64,000 nucleotides of DNA from Leptothrix cholodnii SP-6 (lineage in GTDB: Bacteria; Pseudomonadota; Gammaproteobacteria; Burkholderiales; Burkholderiaceae_C). A program made the translations under genes and the position numbers. The notes below the pieces were generated by a model. That model had not been told where the DNA came from. It did not search any database and worked only from the letters and a program-made list of their open reading frames with translations. Location: the NCBI RefSeq assembly GCF_000019785.1, contig NC_010524.1, positions 62,001-126,000 on the forward strand, in the 5' to 3' direction. Every line of letters begins with the position of its first letter. Positions within the stretch are counted from its first letter, which is position 1. This document shows, piece after piece, positions 9,772-18,582 of this stretch.

Positions 9772-9995
9772 CCAATGGCTCGGCGCTGGATTTGGCGACG
9801 AAATACCGAGAAAAATGTCACAGAACGACGCTGGCCCCTTGGTTTCTTGAGCAAAGGCATGAATCGTCTGGGTTATTTGCCCCTTGACTGCGGCATTTGA
9901 CCCAAAAACTTACTTTGTATCGGGGTTTTGCTGCGCCGCTACATTCAGTTGTCCTTAAGAAATCATCCTGATTCGGAAAAATCCTTCCGCAGTCG

Positions 9996-10034
9996 GCGGC
10001 ACGGCCCGTCAAGGCGCTCCTTTGCCGCTTTTTT
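9996..10034 (+). terminator. Terminator-like hairpin with T-run in the multicopper oxidase leader
   Basis: GCGGCA at 9996-10001 pairs with TGCCGC at 10023-10028, directly followed by six T residues (10029-10034). The 21-nt interior can form a small GCC/GGC sub-stem. It sits about 80 nt before the start codon and downstream of the TTGAC boxes, so it could act as an attenuator for the multicopper oxidase operon or end an upstream short RNA. Confidence 0.4.
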
Positions 10035-10114
10035 ATTTGCACGGATCGACCGTCGAATATCTGACCGGATCGTCTTGATTGCAGTCCATCCATCGCGAAG
10101 TCGAGGTTTAGATC

Positions 10115-12025
10115 ATGTCCACATACTCTGAAAATCCACCCCGCGAGTCTGTGCCATCGGCTGATTCGGCCGCTCGGCCTGAAACGGCGGCAGGGCGCCG
10201 CGATCTGCTCAAGATGGGCCTGATGGCCGGCCCGGCGGCGCTGGTTGCGGCCACGCCGCGGGTGCGGGCCAAGGACATCGTGAGCCCGAGCACCACGCCG
10301 TTCCTGGAGCCGCTGCCGATCATGCCGGTGCTGCCGGAGCGCGCGCTCACCGATCCGGCTTTCAAGCTCAAGCCGCGGGCCCAGCCGAACCGGGACATCA
10401 ATCCGGCCACCGGCCTGCCGTACGAGGGCCGAGGCGAGGCGCACCAGTTCCGCGGCAGGAATCCGCCGCAGTTCTTCTACGCCCAGCGTTTCGGTGCGGT
10501 GCCGCCGGTGTCGATCCATCCGCAACTGCAGAAACAGCGCAACTTCTGGGGCTCGAATCTGGGCGGCGCCGACCTGTCGGTCGACCCGCCGATGACGCCG
10601 ATGCCCACCATCGTCAGCCGCTACCAGGCCGGCGCCAACACCGCCATCCTGGTGCGGCGCTTCAACGACCTGCCGGCGGGCATCCCGAGCGGGGGGTTCG
10701 GCAAGAACCAGATGTCGACCCACTTCCACAACTTCCACTCGGCGCCCGACAGCGACGGCGGGCCGTGCGATCCGCGCCTGGGCGGCCTGGCCGAGGATCC
10801 GTACACGCAGGGCCGCTTCTTCTTTCCCGGCCAGTACTACGACTACTACTACAACATGAAGCGGGCCGGCTTCCTCAATGCCGACACGCCCGACGGCGAC
10901 GTGCGCGAGACGCTCGGCACCTGCTGGTATCACGACCACCGCGAGGCGCACACCGCCGAGAACGTCTACAAGGGCATCGCCGGCTTCCACCTGATCTTCA
11001 ACGAACACGACACCGGCGACGAGCGCACCGGGTTCCGCCTGCCGAGCTTTCCGGCCTTCGACATCCCGGTGCTGGTGACCGACCTGCTGATCGATCCGAA
11101 CACCGAGCAGGCGGTCTTCGACGTGCTCGACGACGACGGCCACATCGGCGACAAGTACGTGGTCAACGGCAAGATCCAGCCGTACTGCGAGGTGTTCCAG
11201 CGCCGCTACCGCTTCCGCGTGCTCAACATCGGCCCCTCGCGCTTTCACCAGCTGTTCCTCACCAACCCGGACAACCCGCGCCAGTCGATCCCGTTCTGGC
11301 AGATCTCCAGCGACGGCAACCTGCTGCCCAAGCCGCTGCAGGTGACCAGCGTGAGGCTCTCGTGCGCCGAACGCGCCGACCTGATCTTCGATTTCCGCAA
11401 GCTCACCGCACCCGGTGGCCCGGCCGCCGGCGCCACCCGCCTGTGGCTGGAGAACCGGCTGCTGCAGGACAACGGCCGCGGTCCCGAAGACGAGCTGTTG
11501 AGCGCCGGCCGCGCCGCCAATGCGCTGATCGAGTTCCGCATCGGCGCGGTGGTGGCTGACGACAGCGTCGACCCGGCCACGATCACGAGCTTCGCGCCGA
11601 TCACGCTGCCGCCGCTGCAGACGCCGCGCATCACGCGCACCTTCGAGTGGGGCCGCGGCAATGGTGGCTGGGTGGTGAACGACCGGCCGATGAGCTGCGA
11701 CGAGATCCGCTTCACGATGAAACGCGGCGCGATGGAGCGCTGGATCTACCGCACCGGCGGCGGCTGGTCGCACCCGATCCACCACCACTTCGTCGAGGGC
11801 CGAATCATCAAGCGCAACGGCCGGGCGATCCCGCCCACGTCACCCGAGTTCGGGCGCAAGGACGTGGTCTGGCTGGGCGAGGGCGACGAGGTCGAGTACT
11901 GGGTCAAGGCCACCGACTACCTCGGCGTGTACCCGATCCACTGCCACAACGTCGTGCACGAGGACAAGGGAATGATGATGCTGTTCGCGGTCGACACCGT
12001 CGGCGACGACAACACCAAGCCCTGA
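10115..12025 (+). CDS. Tat-exported multicopper oxidase
   Basis: 636 residues. The N-terminus has a twin-arginine-like segment (GRRDLLKMG) and ARA before the mature part. All four copper-binding clusters are present in order: HFHNFH at 203-208, CWYHDHREAH at 270-279, HPIHHH at 553-558 and HCHNVVHEDKGMM at 609-621. Cys610 is the type 1 cysteine and Met620, ten residues later, the likely axial ligand. It is thus an active-looking periplasmic copper oxidase of the CotA/bilirubin-oxidase broad type. The substrate (metal ion or organic) is not determined; Mn(II) or Fe(II) oxidation is possible in this bacterial group but is speculation. The next gene is a Sco-like copper protein, suggesting co-operonic copper loading. 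Confidence 0.9.
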   Translation: MSTYSENPPRESVPSADSAARPETAAGRRDLLKMGLMAGPAALVAATPRVRAKDIVSPSTTPFLEPLPIMPVLPERALTDPAFKLKPRAQPNRDINPATGLPYEGRGEAHQFRGRNPPQFFYAQRFGAVPPVSIHPQLQKQRNFWGSNLGGADLSVDPPMTPMPTIVSRYQAGANTAILVRRFNDLPAGIPSGGFGKNQMSTHFHNFHSAPDSDGGPCDPRLGGLAEDPYTQGRFFFPGQYYDYYYNMKRAGFLNADTPDGDVRETLGTCWYHDHREAHTAENVYKGIAGFHLIFNEHDTGDERTGFRLPSFPAFDIPVLVTDLLIDPNTEQAVFDVLDDDGHIGDKYVVNGKIQPYCEVFQRRYRFRVLNIGPSRFHQLFLTNPDNPRQSIPFWQISSDGNLLPKPLQVTSVRLSCAERADLIFDFRKLTAPGGPAAGATRLWLENRLLQDNGRGPEDELLSAGRAANALIEFRIGAVVADDSVDPATITSFAPITLPPLQTPRITRTFEWGRGNGGWVVNDRPMSCDEIRFTMKRGAMERWIYRTGGGWSHPIHHHFVEGRIIKRNGRAIPPTSPEFGRKDVVWLGEGDEVEYWVKATDYLGVYPIHCHNVVHEDKGMMMLFAVDTVGDDNTKP

Positions 12026-12057
12026 ACGCCCCGCCTGATCTGCACTGGAGAACCCCC

Positions 12058-12654
12058 ATGCTCGAAGGAAACCTGCGGCGGGCGCTGATCGGCGCCTCGC
12101 TGTTCGCCGGTGCCGGCCTGGTGTCGGCCATCGCCACGCCCGCGCGCGCCGAAGACCCGCGCGAACGCCTGCGCCGCAAGCGCCTGCACAACCTGCCCCT
12201 GCTCACCCAGGACGGCCGGACGGTGCGCTTCTACGACGACGTGGTGAAGGACCGCAAGGTCGTCATCAGCGTGATGTACACCGGCTGCAGCAACATCTGC
12301 ACGCCCGCCACCCGCAACCTGATGGAGGCGCGCGAACGCCTCGGCGACTTCGGCCGCGACATCCATTTCGTCTCGATCTCGCTGACCCCGCTGACCGACA
12401 CGCCCGCCGAACTGCGCGCCTACAAGAAGGCCCACGGCATCGGCGCCGACTGGACCTTCCTGACCGGCAAGCCGGCGCACGTCGAACAGGTCACGCGCGG
12501 CCTCGGCCTGCTCAGCGAAGACCCGGCCGACGACCTGCTGAGCCACTCGGGCAGCGCCGTCATCGCCGACGAGAAGCTCCTGAAATGGGGCCACGGCTCG
12601 ACCCTGACGGGCGGCCGCGCGCTGGCGCGCATGATCCGCTTCGAGCTGGTCTGA
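12058..12654 (+). CDS. SCO1/SenC family copper-binding protein
   Basis: 198 residues. An N-terminal signal or anchor (residues 1-31, ending ARA-ED) precedes a thioredoxin-like domain with the copper motif CSNIC at 77-81 and the third ligand His163 in DLLSHSG. These are the three Sco metal ligands. It starts 32 nt after the multicopper oxidase with GGAG upstream of the ATG at 12058, so the two form an operon. Its likely role is copper delivery to, or redox maintenance of, the multicopper oxidase rather than cytochrome oxidase; that is inferred from position. Confidence 0.9.
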   Translation: MLEGNLRRALIGASLFAGAGLVSAIATPARAEDPRERLRRKRLHNLPLLTQDGRTVRFYDDVVKDRKVVISVMYTGCSNICTPATRNLMEARERLGDFGRDIHFVSISLTPLTDTPAELRAYKKAHGIGADWTFLTGKPAHVEQVTRGLGLLSEDPADDLLSHSGSAVIADEKLLKWGHGSTLTGGRALARMIRFELV

Positions 12655-12661
12655 CGGCGGC

Positions 12662-13261
12662 TCAGACCCAGCCCAGCGCGCCCAGCAGCGCGCCGGCCGC
12701 CAGCAGCCACAGCAGGTGCACGCCGGTGGCCCACACCGCCCAGGCCGCGGCGGCGCTCAGCGCCCACATCGGCCAGTGCGGCAGCAGCGGCCCGCTGGCC
12801 AGGTTGAGCACCGCGGCGGTGGCCAGCATCATGCCGATCACCAGCGGCGCCATGCCCTGCTTGAAGGCGCGCACGGCGCGGTCGTCGCGGTGGCGGCGGG
12901 CCCAGCGGGTGGCGGTCAGCGTCAGCACCGAACTCGGCAGCAGCGCGCCCGACAGGCTCAGCAGCAGGCCCGCCGTGGCGGTCGCGTAGCCGCCGGCGTT
13001 CAAGCCGGTCGTGGCCCCGGCATTGAGCCCGACGTGCCAGCCGACCAGGCCGACGAACAGCAGGTTGGGCCCCGGCGCGGCCTGCGCCAGCGCGATCGAG
13101 GCGCTGAACTGGCCGTCGCTCAGCCAATGGTGATCGAGCACCAGGCGGCGGTGCAGGTCGGAGGCCACCGTGATCGCGCCGCCCACCGACAGCAGCGACA
13201 GCGCCGCGAAGTGGCCCAGCAGCTGCAGCCAGTCGAGCCAATGCAGCGGGATCGGCGTCAT
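12662..13261 (-). CDS. Chromate transporter, C-terminal-type half (short-chain CHR)
   Basis: 199 residues, an inner-membrane protein of several hydrophobic segments. The CHR motifs LLSVGGAITVASDLHRRLV and AAPGPNLLFVGLVGW are clear. In the short-chain CHR class two genes supply the two halves that long ChrA proteins fuse; the partner is encoded immediately upstream, overlapping by ATGA. They would work as a heterodimeric CrO4(2-) exporter, though many CHR pairs have untested substrates. It converges on the Sco gene with only 7 nt between stops. Confidence 0.88.
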   Translation of the reverse strand: MTPIPLHWLDWLQLLGHFAALSLLSVGGAITVASDLHRRLVLDHHWLSDGQFSASIALAQAAPGPNLLFVGLVGWHVGLNAGATTGLNAGGYATATAGLLLSLSGALLPSSVLTLTATRWARRHRDDRAVRAFKQGMAPLVIGMMLATAAVLNLASGPLLPHWPMWALSAAAAWAVWATGVHLLWLLAAGALLGALGWV

Positions 13262-13959
13262 GGACGCGGCTCCGAGCCGGTGGACGTGGCCGGCGCGGGT
13301 GCTGCGGGCGAAGTGTGCGAAGTGGGCGTTGCGATCGGCACGGCGGCGGCGCTCTGCACGCGGCCGAGCCGCCAGCCCGCCACCAGGCACGCCGGCAGCC
13401 CGATGCCCAGCAGCACCCACGGCAGCGGCACGCGCAGCAGCACGATCGCGCCGAAGGTCAGCGCGCCCACCAGCGCCGCGGTCGGTCGGCCGAGCACGTT
13501 GCTGCGCAGCGCGCCGGCCAGCTTCAGCGCGGTGGCCACGATCAGCCCGGCCGCCACCGCGCCCATGCCGCGCAGCGCACCCTGCACGGCGGCCAGGTGC
13601 TGGAACTGCGCGAACGCCAGCGTCAGCGCCATCAGCAGCAGCAGCGGGAACAGCAGCAGGCCGAGCATCGCCGCCAGCGCGCCGCGCAGGCCGAAGTGGC
13701 GGTCGCCGATCATCAGCGACAGGTTGATGACGTTGGGCCCCGGCAGCACCTGCGCCACCGCCCAGTCCTCGACAAAACCCTCGCGGCTGAGCCACTGGCG
13801 GCGCTCGACCAGCTCGCGCTGCACGATCGCGAGCACGCCGCCGAAGCCCTGCAGCGCCATCACCGAGAAAGCCCAGAACAGCTCGCCGACGGACCGCGGT
13901 GCGGCGGGCGCCTCGGGGATCGGAGGGTGGGCGGGGGCGGATGGCGGGTTGGGTGGCAT
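13258..13959 (-). CDS. Chromate transporter, N-terminal-type half (short-chain CHR)
   Basis: 233 residues, several membrane segments. The CHR signatures FSVMALQGFGGVLAIVQREL and QVLPGPNVINLSLMIGDR are present. A Pro/Ala-rich cytoplasmic N-terminus (about 25 residues) and an Ala/Thr-rich C-terminal tail flank the membrane core. Start chosen at ATG 13959 (MPPNPP); the upstream in-frame extension would run into the mdcH end. It is paired with the next gene by a 4-nt overlap. Confidence 0.88.
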   Translation of the reverse strand: MPPNPPSAPAHPPIPEAPAAPRSVGELFWAFSVMALQGFGGVLAIVQRELVERRQWLSREGFVEDWAVAQVLPGPNVINLSLMIGDRHFGLRGALAAMLGLLLFPLLLLMALTLAFAQFQHLAAVQGALRGMGAVAAGLIVATALKLAGALRSNVLGRPTAALVGALTFGAIVLLRVPLPWVLLGIGLPACLVAGWRLGRVQSAAAVPIATPTSHTSPAAPAPATSTGSEPRP

Positions 13960-14002
13960 CTCAAAATGGTAACGATCGCGGCAGCCCGCCGCAGCGCACC
14001 GT

Positions 14003-14926
14003 TCAGTCGGTGCCGAGCGCCTCGTGCACCCAGCGCGCAGCCGCGTCCGGCGCCTGGAACTCGTCCACCGAGCGCGCCGGTATCGCCGGGTGGCGGGCGT
14101 TCCACATCCGCGCCAGCGTGTTGCCCGGGCCGACTTCGAGCACGCAGCGCACCCGCCGCTCGGCCACCGTGTCCATGCAGCGGTCCCACGGCACGGTGGC
14201 GGCGATCTGCGCGGCCAGCGCCTGGCGCAGTGCGTCGACCGTGCGCAGCGTCGTGCCGGTGTGGTTGCAGACCAGCGCCACACGCGGGCGCTCGAAGGGC
14301 CGCGCCGCCAGCGCCTCGGCCAGCCGAGGCACGCCGGCGGCCATCCACGGCGTGTGCGAGGCGATGCTCACGGCCAGGCGCGTGCAGCTGGCGCCGGCCG
14401 CGCCGGCTTCGTCTTCGGCGGCTTGCAAATCGCTGCGCAAGCCACCGACGATGACGCGATCGGCGCCGATGCGGATCGCCACCGCCAGCGCGTGCCGGCG
14501 GCACAGGTCGTCGATCGCTCCGGGTGCCGCGCCGCTGATCGACAGCAGGCCGGTGGGCTGGCCTTGCACGCACTCGTCCATCAGCCGCGCCCGCAACGAC
14601 GCCATCGCCAGCGCGTCGTCGGCACCGAACACGCCCGCCGCGCTGAACGCCGCCAGCTCGCCGACGCTGTAACCCGCCACCACCGCCGGCGCGGGCAACA
14701 GCGGCTGCAGCTGCTGCCAGGCCGCCAGGCTGAGGCCGGTGAGCAGCGTCTGCGCCACCTCGTTGCGGGTGGCCCAGGCGCTGTCGGCCAGGCGGTTGCG
14801 CCAGTCGGCGCCGAGCCGGGATTCCAGCAGTGCCAGCGCGGGCAGCGGCGCGCAGCCGTGTCCCAGCCACGGCAGCATGTCGGGGTGTTGCGTGCCCTGG
14901 CCGGGGAACAGCAGGCCCAGGGTCAT
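14003..14926 (-). CDS. mdcH: MdcH, malonyl-CoA:ACP transacylase of malonate decarboxylase
   Basis: 307 residues. FabD-like acyltransferase that primes the acyl-carrier subunit with malonyl. The nucleophile Ser87 is in GYSVGEL and the partner His191 in SIASHTPW; the N-terminal FPGQGTQ is the family signature. Last gene of the leftward mdc operon, 58 nt after mdcB. Length matches known MdcH. Start is the ATG at 14926; a longer in-frame reading is Arg-rich and not family-like. Confidence 0.93.
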   Translation of the reverse strand: MTLGLLFPGQGTQHPDMLPWLGHGCAPLPALALLESRLGADWRNRLADSAWATRNEVAQTLLTGLSLAAWQQLQPLLPAPAVVAGYSVGELAAFSAAGVFGADDALAMASLRARLMDECVQGQPTGLLSISGAAPGAIDDLCRRHALAVAIRIGADRVIVGGLRSDLQAAEDEAGAAGASCTRLAVSIASHTPWMAAGVPRLAEALAARPFERPRVALVCNHTGTTLRTVDALRQALAAQIAATVPWDRCMDTVAERRVRCVLEVGPGNTLARMWNARHPAIPARSVDEFQAPDAAARWVHEALGTD

Positions 14927-14984
14927 GACGGCCCCTCGGCCGGCTTGGGAGCGGCCCGGCGCTCGGCCCGCTGCGGACCGGTTC

Positions 14985-15872
14985 TCATGTCGACGCGCAG
15001 ACCTTGTGCACCCAGCAGGCCGCGGCCAGCACGTCGGCGGCACCACCTGGCGACAGGCGGCGCGCGACGAAGTCGTGGTGGATCGCTTGTGCGTGGGCGA
15101 TCGCGTCCGGCCGCGCCGCACCGCCAGCGGCGAGGAAACCGGCCGCCATCTGTTGGGCGTGGCGCAGGCCGGCCAGCCCGCCGCGGTGCGCCAGGTTGGT
15201 GTCGTCGAGCGCGGCCATGACGGCGAACAGCGTCTGCAATCGGGCGTGACGTGTGTTCAGGCCATTCGCCAGCGCCTGGTGCAGCGCCGGCATGGCCACC
15301 TCGAACAGCACCGGGAAGCCGTCTGCCGCCTCTTCGCCGACACCACGCAGGCCGTGGTTCAGCGCCGCACGCTGGCCGTTCGAATCACGGCTGTGCGTGC
15401 AGCGCTCGCGCAGCGCCGGCCCCCAGCCGTCGACCAGGCTGCGGCGCAGCGTGGCGGGTGCGAGCGGCTCGCCGCGCGCCAGCAGCCGCCCGGCGGCGGC
15501 GCACAGCAGGCCGAGGCTGAAGACCGCGCCGCGGTGGGTGTTGATGCCGGCGGTGGCCTGCAGCATGCGGCGTTCCGCCTCGATGCCGGCCTGCTCCAGC
15601 TCGGCAAACACGGCCTGGCGCGCGCCCAGTGCGGCGATCTGCGCAAAGTAGTGGCGCAGCGCGAACAGGCTGCGCAGGAAGGTGCCGGCGTCCATGTCCG
15701 TGTGGCTGCCGCTGTCGACGAACGACACCAGCCCGGGCTTGGGCGCGAGCGCCAGCTCGTCGTACAGCGCGACGGTGGCGGCGCGGCCGACGCGCTGCAG
15801 CGTCTCGGCCGCCAGCGGGCTGGATACGTGCGGCAGCCCTCGATCGGCAGCGCGTTCAAGGCGGTGCTTCAT
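14985..15872 (-). CDS. mdcB: MdcB, triphosphoribosyl-dephospho-CoA synthase
   Basis: 295 residues, CitG/MdcB family. It makes 2'-(5''-triphosphoribosyl)-3'-dephospho-CoA from ATP and dephospho-CoA, the precursor of the MdcC prosthetic group. Visible marks: LALAPKPGLVSFVDSGSHTD, GINTHRGAVFSLG and the DDTNLAHRGG segment, which are the conserved substrate-binding blocks of this family. The ATG overlaps the mdcG stop (ATGA). Confidence 0.93.
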   Translation of the reverse strand: MKHRLERAADRGLPHVSSPLAAETLQRVGRAATVALYDELALAPKPGLVSFVDSGSHTDMDAGTFLRSLFALRHYFAQIAALGARQAVFAELEQAGIEAERRMLQATAGINTHRGAVFSLGLLCAAAGRLLARGEPLAPATLRRSLVDGWGPALRERCTHSRDSNGQRAALNHGLRGVGEEAADGFPVLFEVAMPALHQALANGLNTRHARLQTLFAVMAALDDTNLAHRGGLAGLRHAQQMAAGFLAAGGAARPDAIAHAQAIHHDFVARRLSPGGAADVLAAACWVHKVCAST

Positions 15873-16630
15873 CGGACCCGCTCCGCGCCGGTCCGCGGCA
15901 GCCAATCGGTGCCCGACGCCAGCGCCACGCCCTGCAGGCGCTTGACGAGGATCTGCGCGACCCGCCCGGCGCGCCAGTCCCGCCACTCGCGCCAGGCCAC
16001 CGCGCTGCCATCGACAAAACCGAGTTCGCCGTCGAGCCGTGGCGCGTCGATGCCGGCCTCGGCCAGAAGGGCCGCCGTGGCATCTGCCAGCAGGGCCGCG
16101 GCGGCATCGGCGGCGTGCGCATCGGGCACCGGCACGAACAGGTCGAGGTCGGATTGCGCGCGCAGGTAGGCGAGCCCGGTCAGCTGCTGCCAGCCGTGGC
16201 TGCCGTAGACCTGCGCGTGCAGACCCAGCGCGCCGAGCTGATCGCACAGCCGGCGCCACGGCGCCTGCGCGGCATCAGGCAGTTGCCCGGTGATGTCGAT
16301 GGCGGCTGGAAACTCGCCCACGGCCCGCACCGCCGAGCGCGCCACCGCGAGGCTCAGGCGCTGGCGCTGCCAGCAGGTCGGCGCCGGCAGGCCGAGGTGG
16401 ATCGCCTCGGCGTCGGCTGCGGATTCGGGCTGACGGGTGACAACCAGCGGCAGATCGTGCGCGGCCCAGTGCGCCAGGCAAGGCCGGGCCGACTCGGCGT
16501 GCGTCTGCGCCAGCACGGTTTGCCAGCCCGCGGGCGAGAGCCGCACCAGCTGGTGGCGACGCAAGGCGAGCGGTGGCCGTGACATGTCGGCGTTGCGGGC
16601 GTGGGTGATCACGGCGGGGATGAAGGCCAT
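15869..16630 (-). CDS. mdcG: MdcG, phosphoribosyl-dephospho-CoA transferase
   Basis: 253 residues. Transfers the prosthetic group made by MdcB onto the serine of apo-MdcC. The nucleotidyltransferase motif is visible as YGSHGWQQLTG followed by SDLDLFVP, where the DLD aspartates bind metal. Start is ambiguous: ATG 16630 (MAFIPA) is 6 nt after mdcE, while ATG 16585 (MSRPP) begins closer to the conserved LRRHQLV block. I give the longer form. Confidence 0.9.
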   Translation of the reverse strand: MAFIPAVITHARNADMSRPPLALRRHQLVRLSPAGWQTVLAQTHAESARPCLAHWAAHDLPLVVTRQPESAADAEAIHLGLPAPTCWQRQRLSLAVARSAVRAVGEFPAAIDITGQLPDAAQAPWRRLCDQLGALGLHAQVYGSHGWQQLTGLAYLRAQSDLDLFVPVPDAHAADAAAALLADATAALLAEAGIDAPRLDGELGFVDGSAVAWREWRDWRAGRVAQILVKRLQGVALASGTDWLPRTGAERVR

Positions 16631-16636
16631 CTGGGC

Positions 16637-17338
16637 TCAAGCCGCGTCAAGCACCCGCTGTACCACCGCCGCCGCGAGCTGGCGCCCGCCGCGCTCGGCA
16701 CCGTCGGCGGCGCGCACGTCGTCGGTCGGCGCGTGGGCCAGCGCATCACGCAAGGCGGCGGCCAGGTCGCCCGACCACAGCGCGCGGATGCCGCCCATCG
16801 CGACGTAGTTCTGCACGCCGGGCGCGAACACCGGGTTGTCCTTCGACAGCGCGGTCAGCCGCTCCTCGGAGATCTTGGTCACCCGCGCCATCGCCGGGAT
16901 GCGCATGACGCGGATTTCGGCCTCGGGCAGCGCGTAGCAGGCGTCGGCGATCAGTCCCGAGGTGATGAAACCGCCCGACAGCGCCTGGTCGTAGACCAGC
17001 CCGATGACGCGGTGGCCCTGGCGCCGCGCCTGGTCGATGCAGCAGCCCAGGTGCGCCATCGCGCGGTTGATGCCGAGCAGCTCGTCGCGGCGTCGCAGCT
17101 GCTGGCCCTGGGTGTCGATCAGCAGCACGATGGCGCGGCCCGGGTGCAAGGCCAGTGTGTCGAGCACCGCACGGGCCTGGCGCAATGCCAGCGCCACGCC
17201 GATCGGTGCATGGCCGGTGGTGCCGACGATCGCGAGCGTGGCGCCGTCGAGCTGCGCCGTGCCGTGCAGGAAATCGCCGTCCGCCTGCACCGCGTGCGCG
17301 TCGCCGAACAGCCGCTGCAGGAGCGTGTGCCAGTCCAT
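16637..17338 (-). CDS. mdcE: MdcE, malonate decarboxylase gamma subunit
   Basis: 233 residues. With MdcD it forms the carboxyltransferase-like decarboxylase that releases CO2 from malonyl-S-MdcC. Crotonase-superfamily features: oxyanion-hole segment DQALSGGFITSG and the RIPAMARVTKISEERL block near residue 165. Starts 2 nt after mdcD, indicating coupling. No deviations seen. Confidence 0.92.
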   Translation of the reverse strand: MDWHTLLQRLFGDAHAVQADGDFLHGTAQLDGATLAIVGTTGHAPIGVALALRQARAVLDTLALHPGRAIVLLIDTQGQQLRRRDELLGINRAMAHLGCCIDQARRQGHRVIGLVYDQALSGGFITSGLIADACYALPEAEIRVMRIPAMARVTKISEERLTALSKDNPVFAPGVQNYVAMGGIRALWSGDLAAALRDALAHAPTDDVRAADGAERGGRQLAAAVVQRVLDAA

Positions 17339-17340
17339 CG

Positions 17341-18243
17341 TCAAGCTCCTTGCGGGGTGGTGGTCGTCGTGGTGGCGGCGCTGCGCAAGGCGCACAGCTC
17401 GGCGGCATCGAGGTCGCTCACCTGCTCGGCGCGTGGCACGCCCAGCTGGCGCCACAAGGCCAGCGCGTCGGCGCCCGCCGGGGCATCGGCCAGGCGCTGC
17501 GCCAGCAGGCGGTGTTCGCGCTCCAGCTCGGCGGCATCCATCGGCCGGCGCCGGTCGAGTGCCGCGATGGCCGCGGCGCGGAAAGCCGCCACGTCGTCGT
17601 CGACCAGGTCGTCGCAGTCGCCGCAGAGCCAGCGGTGTTTGCCGCCGGTGGTGCGCCAGACCAGCGCGCGGTCGCGCGAGTCGAATTCGTCGACGCCGTG
17701 CGAGGCTTCGATCACCTCGGGGCCCGACATCGCCAGCCGGCCGATGTCGCTGATGATCAGGTGGTCGGCGCAGCGCGCCACGATGCCCATGCCGCCGAAG
17801 CAGCCGTTGGCGCCGCCGATCAGCACGATCACCGGGATGCCGGCGGCGCGCACGTCGAGCAGCGCGCGCATCACCTCCGACACCGCGATCAGCCCGGCAT
17901 TGGCCTCGTGCAGCCGCACGCCGCCGGATTCGGCCAGCAGCAGCACGGCGGCCGGGCGGTCACGGAGCGCGCGTTTGAACAAGCCGACCAGCTTGGCGCC
18001 GTGCACCTCGCCGACGCCGCCGCCCATGAACGCGCCTTCCTGCGAGGCGACGAAGACCACCTGCCCGTCGAGCCGGCCGCGGCCGATCACCACGCCGTCG
18101 TCGAACGACGAGGGCACACCCAGCTGCGCGAGGTGCGGGCTGGTGAGCCGCTCGGACGGCGGCAGCCACTCGTGGAAGGCGCCGTCATCGAGCAACAGCT
18201 TGACGCGCTCGCGGGCGCTGCATTCGGCGTAGCTGAGGCTCAT
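17341..18243 (-). CDS. mdcD: MdcD, malonate decarboxylase beta subunit
   Basis: 300 residues, carboxyltransferase family. Marks include SQEGAFMGGGVGEVHGAKL and LIGGANGCFGGMGI, the binding loops of acyl-CoA carboxyltransferase folds. A CGDC pair lies about residue 229 in HRWLCGDCDD. The C-terminus has a run of threonines. The ATG overlaps the mdcC stop (ATGA). Confidence 0.92.
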   Translation of the reverse strand: MSLSYAECSARERVKLLLDDGAFHEWLPPSERLTSPHLAQLGVPSSFDDGVVIGRGRLDGQVVFVASQEGAFMGGGVGEVHGAKLVGLFKRALRDRPAAVLLLAESGGVRLHEANAGLIAVSEVMRALLDVRAAGIPVIVLIGGANGCFGGMGIVARCADHLIISDIGRLAMSGPEVIEASHGVDEFDSRDRALVWRTTGGKHRWLCGDCDDLVDDDVAAFRAAAIAALDRRRPMDAAELEREHRLLAQRLADAPAGADALALWRQLGVPRAEQVSDLDAAELCALRSAATTTTTTPQGA

Positions 18244-18578
18244 AGCTGTGCTCCCCGCGCGCCCTGCATCTGCGCCACCGCCTGCTCCAGCCGCAGGCTG
18301 ACGACTGCCGGCGTGGCGCCCATGTCGTTGATCGAAACCCGTACACCGGCCAGCGCGTGGCGGTCGTGAAAGTCCGACAGCACGGCCTGCCAGATCGGCC
18401 GGAAACCACGCGCCGAGGTCTCGACCTCGACGCTGCAATGCGAGCCTGCGGCCGGCTCGACCATCACCTCGAGATTGCCCGAGCCGACCACGCCGACCAG
18501 CACCGGCGCGAAGGGTGCGACCGGCCGGTTGCCGTCGAATTCGAACTGCATCTTTTCGATGCCCACCGCGTTGCTCAT
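18240..18578 (-). CDS. mdcC: MdcC, malonate decarboxylase acyl carrier protein (delta subunit)
   Basis: 112 residues. Carrier that holds acetyl or malonyl on a phosphoribosyl-dephospho-CoA arm. The attachment serine is Ser33 in GVVGSGNLEV, as in CitD/MdcC proteins. The C-terminal half (DFHDRHALAGVRVSINDMGA) is typical. It lies 4 nt after mdcA and overlaps mdcD by 4 nt. Confidence 0.93.
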   Translation of the reverse strand: MSNAVGIEKMQFEFDGNRPVAPFAPVLVGVVGSGNLEVMVEPAAGSHCSVEVETSARGFRPIWQAVLSDFHDRHALAGVRVSINDMGATPAVVSLRLEQAVAQMQGARGAQL

Positions 18579-18582
18579 GTGA

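Larger units (their letters stand above)
9319..10114. other. Long intergenic region between divergent oxidase and multicopper-oxidase genes
   Basis: About 800 nt without a supported gene. Base composition is visibly AT-richer than the flanks, especially from about 9570 to 10110. It must hold the promoters of both divergent operons. I can see an imperfect palindrome (9511-9530), a perfect 6-bp inverted repeat (9755-9771), TTGAC boxes near 9884 and 9897, and a terminator-like hairpin at 9996-10034 close to the multicopper oxidase start. Short open frames here lack ribosome sites and domains. Confidence 0.6.

Noticed and set aside
10115-12025. Naming the multicopper oxidase mofA or another manganese oxidase
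   Set aside because: Copper motifs are generic; length and context do not establish identity with a characterised manganese oxidase.
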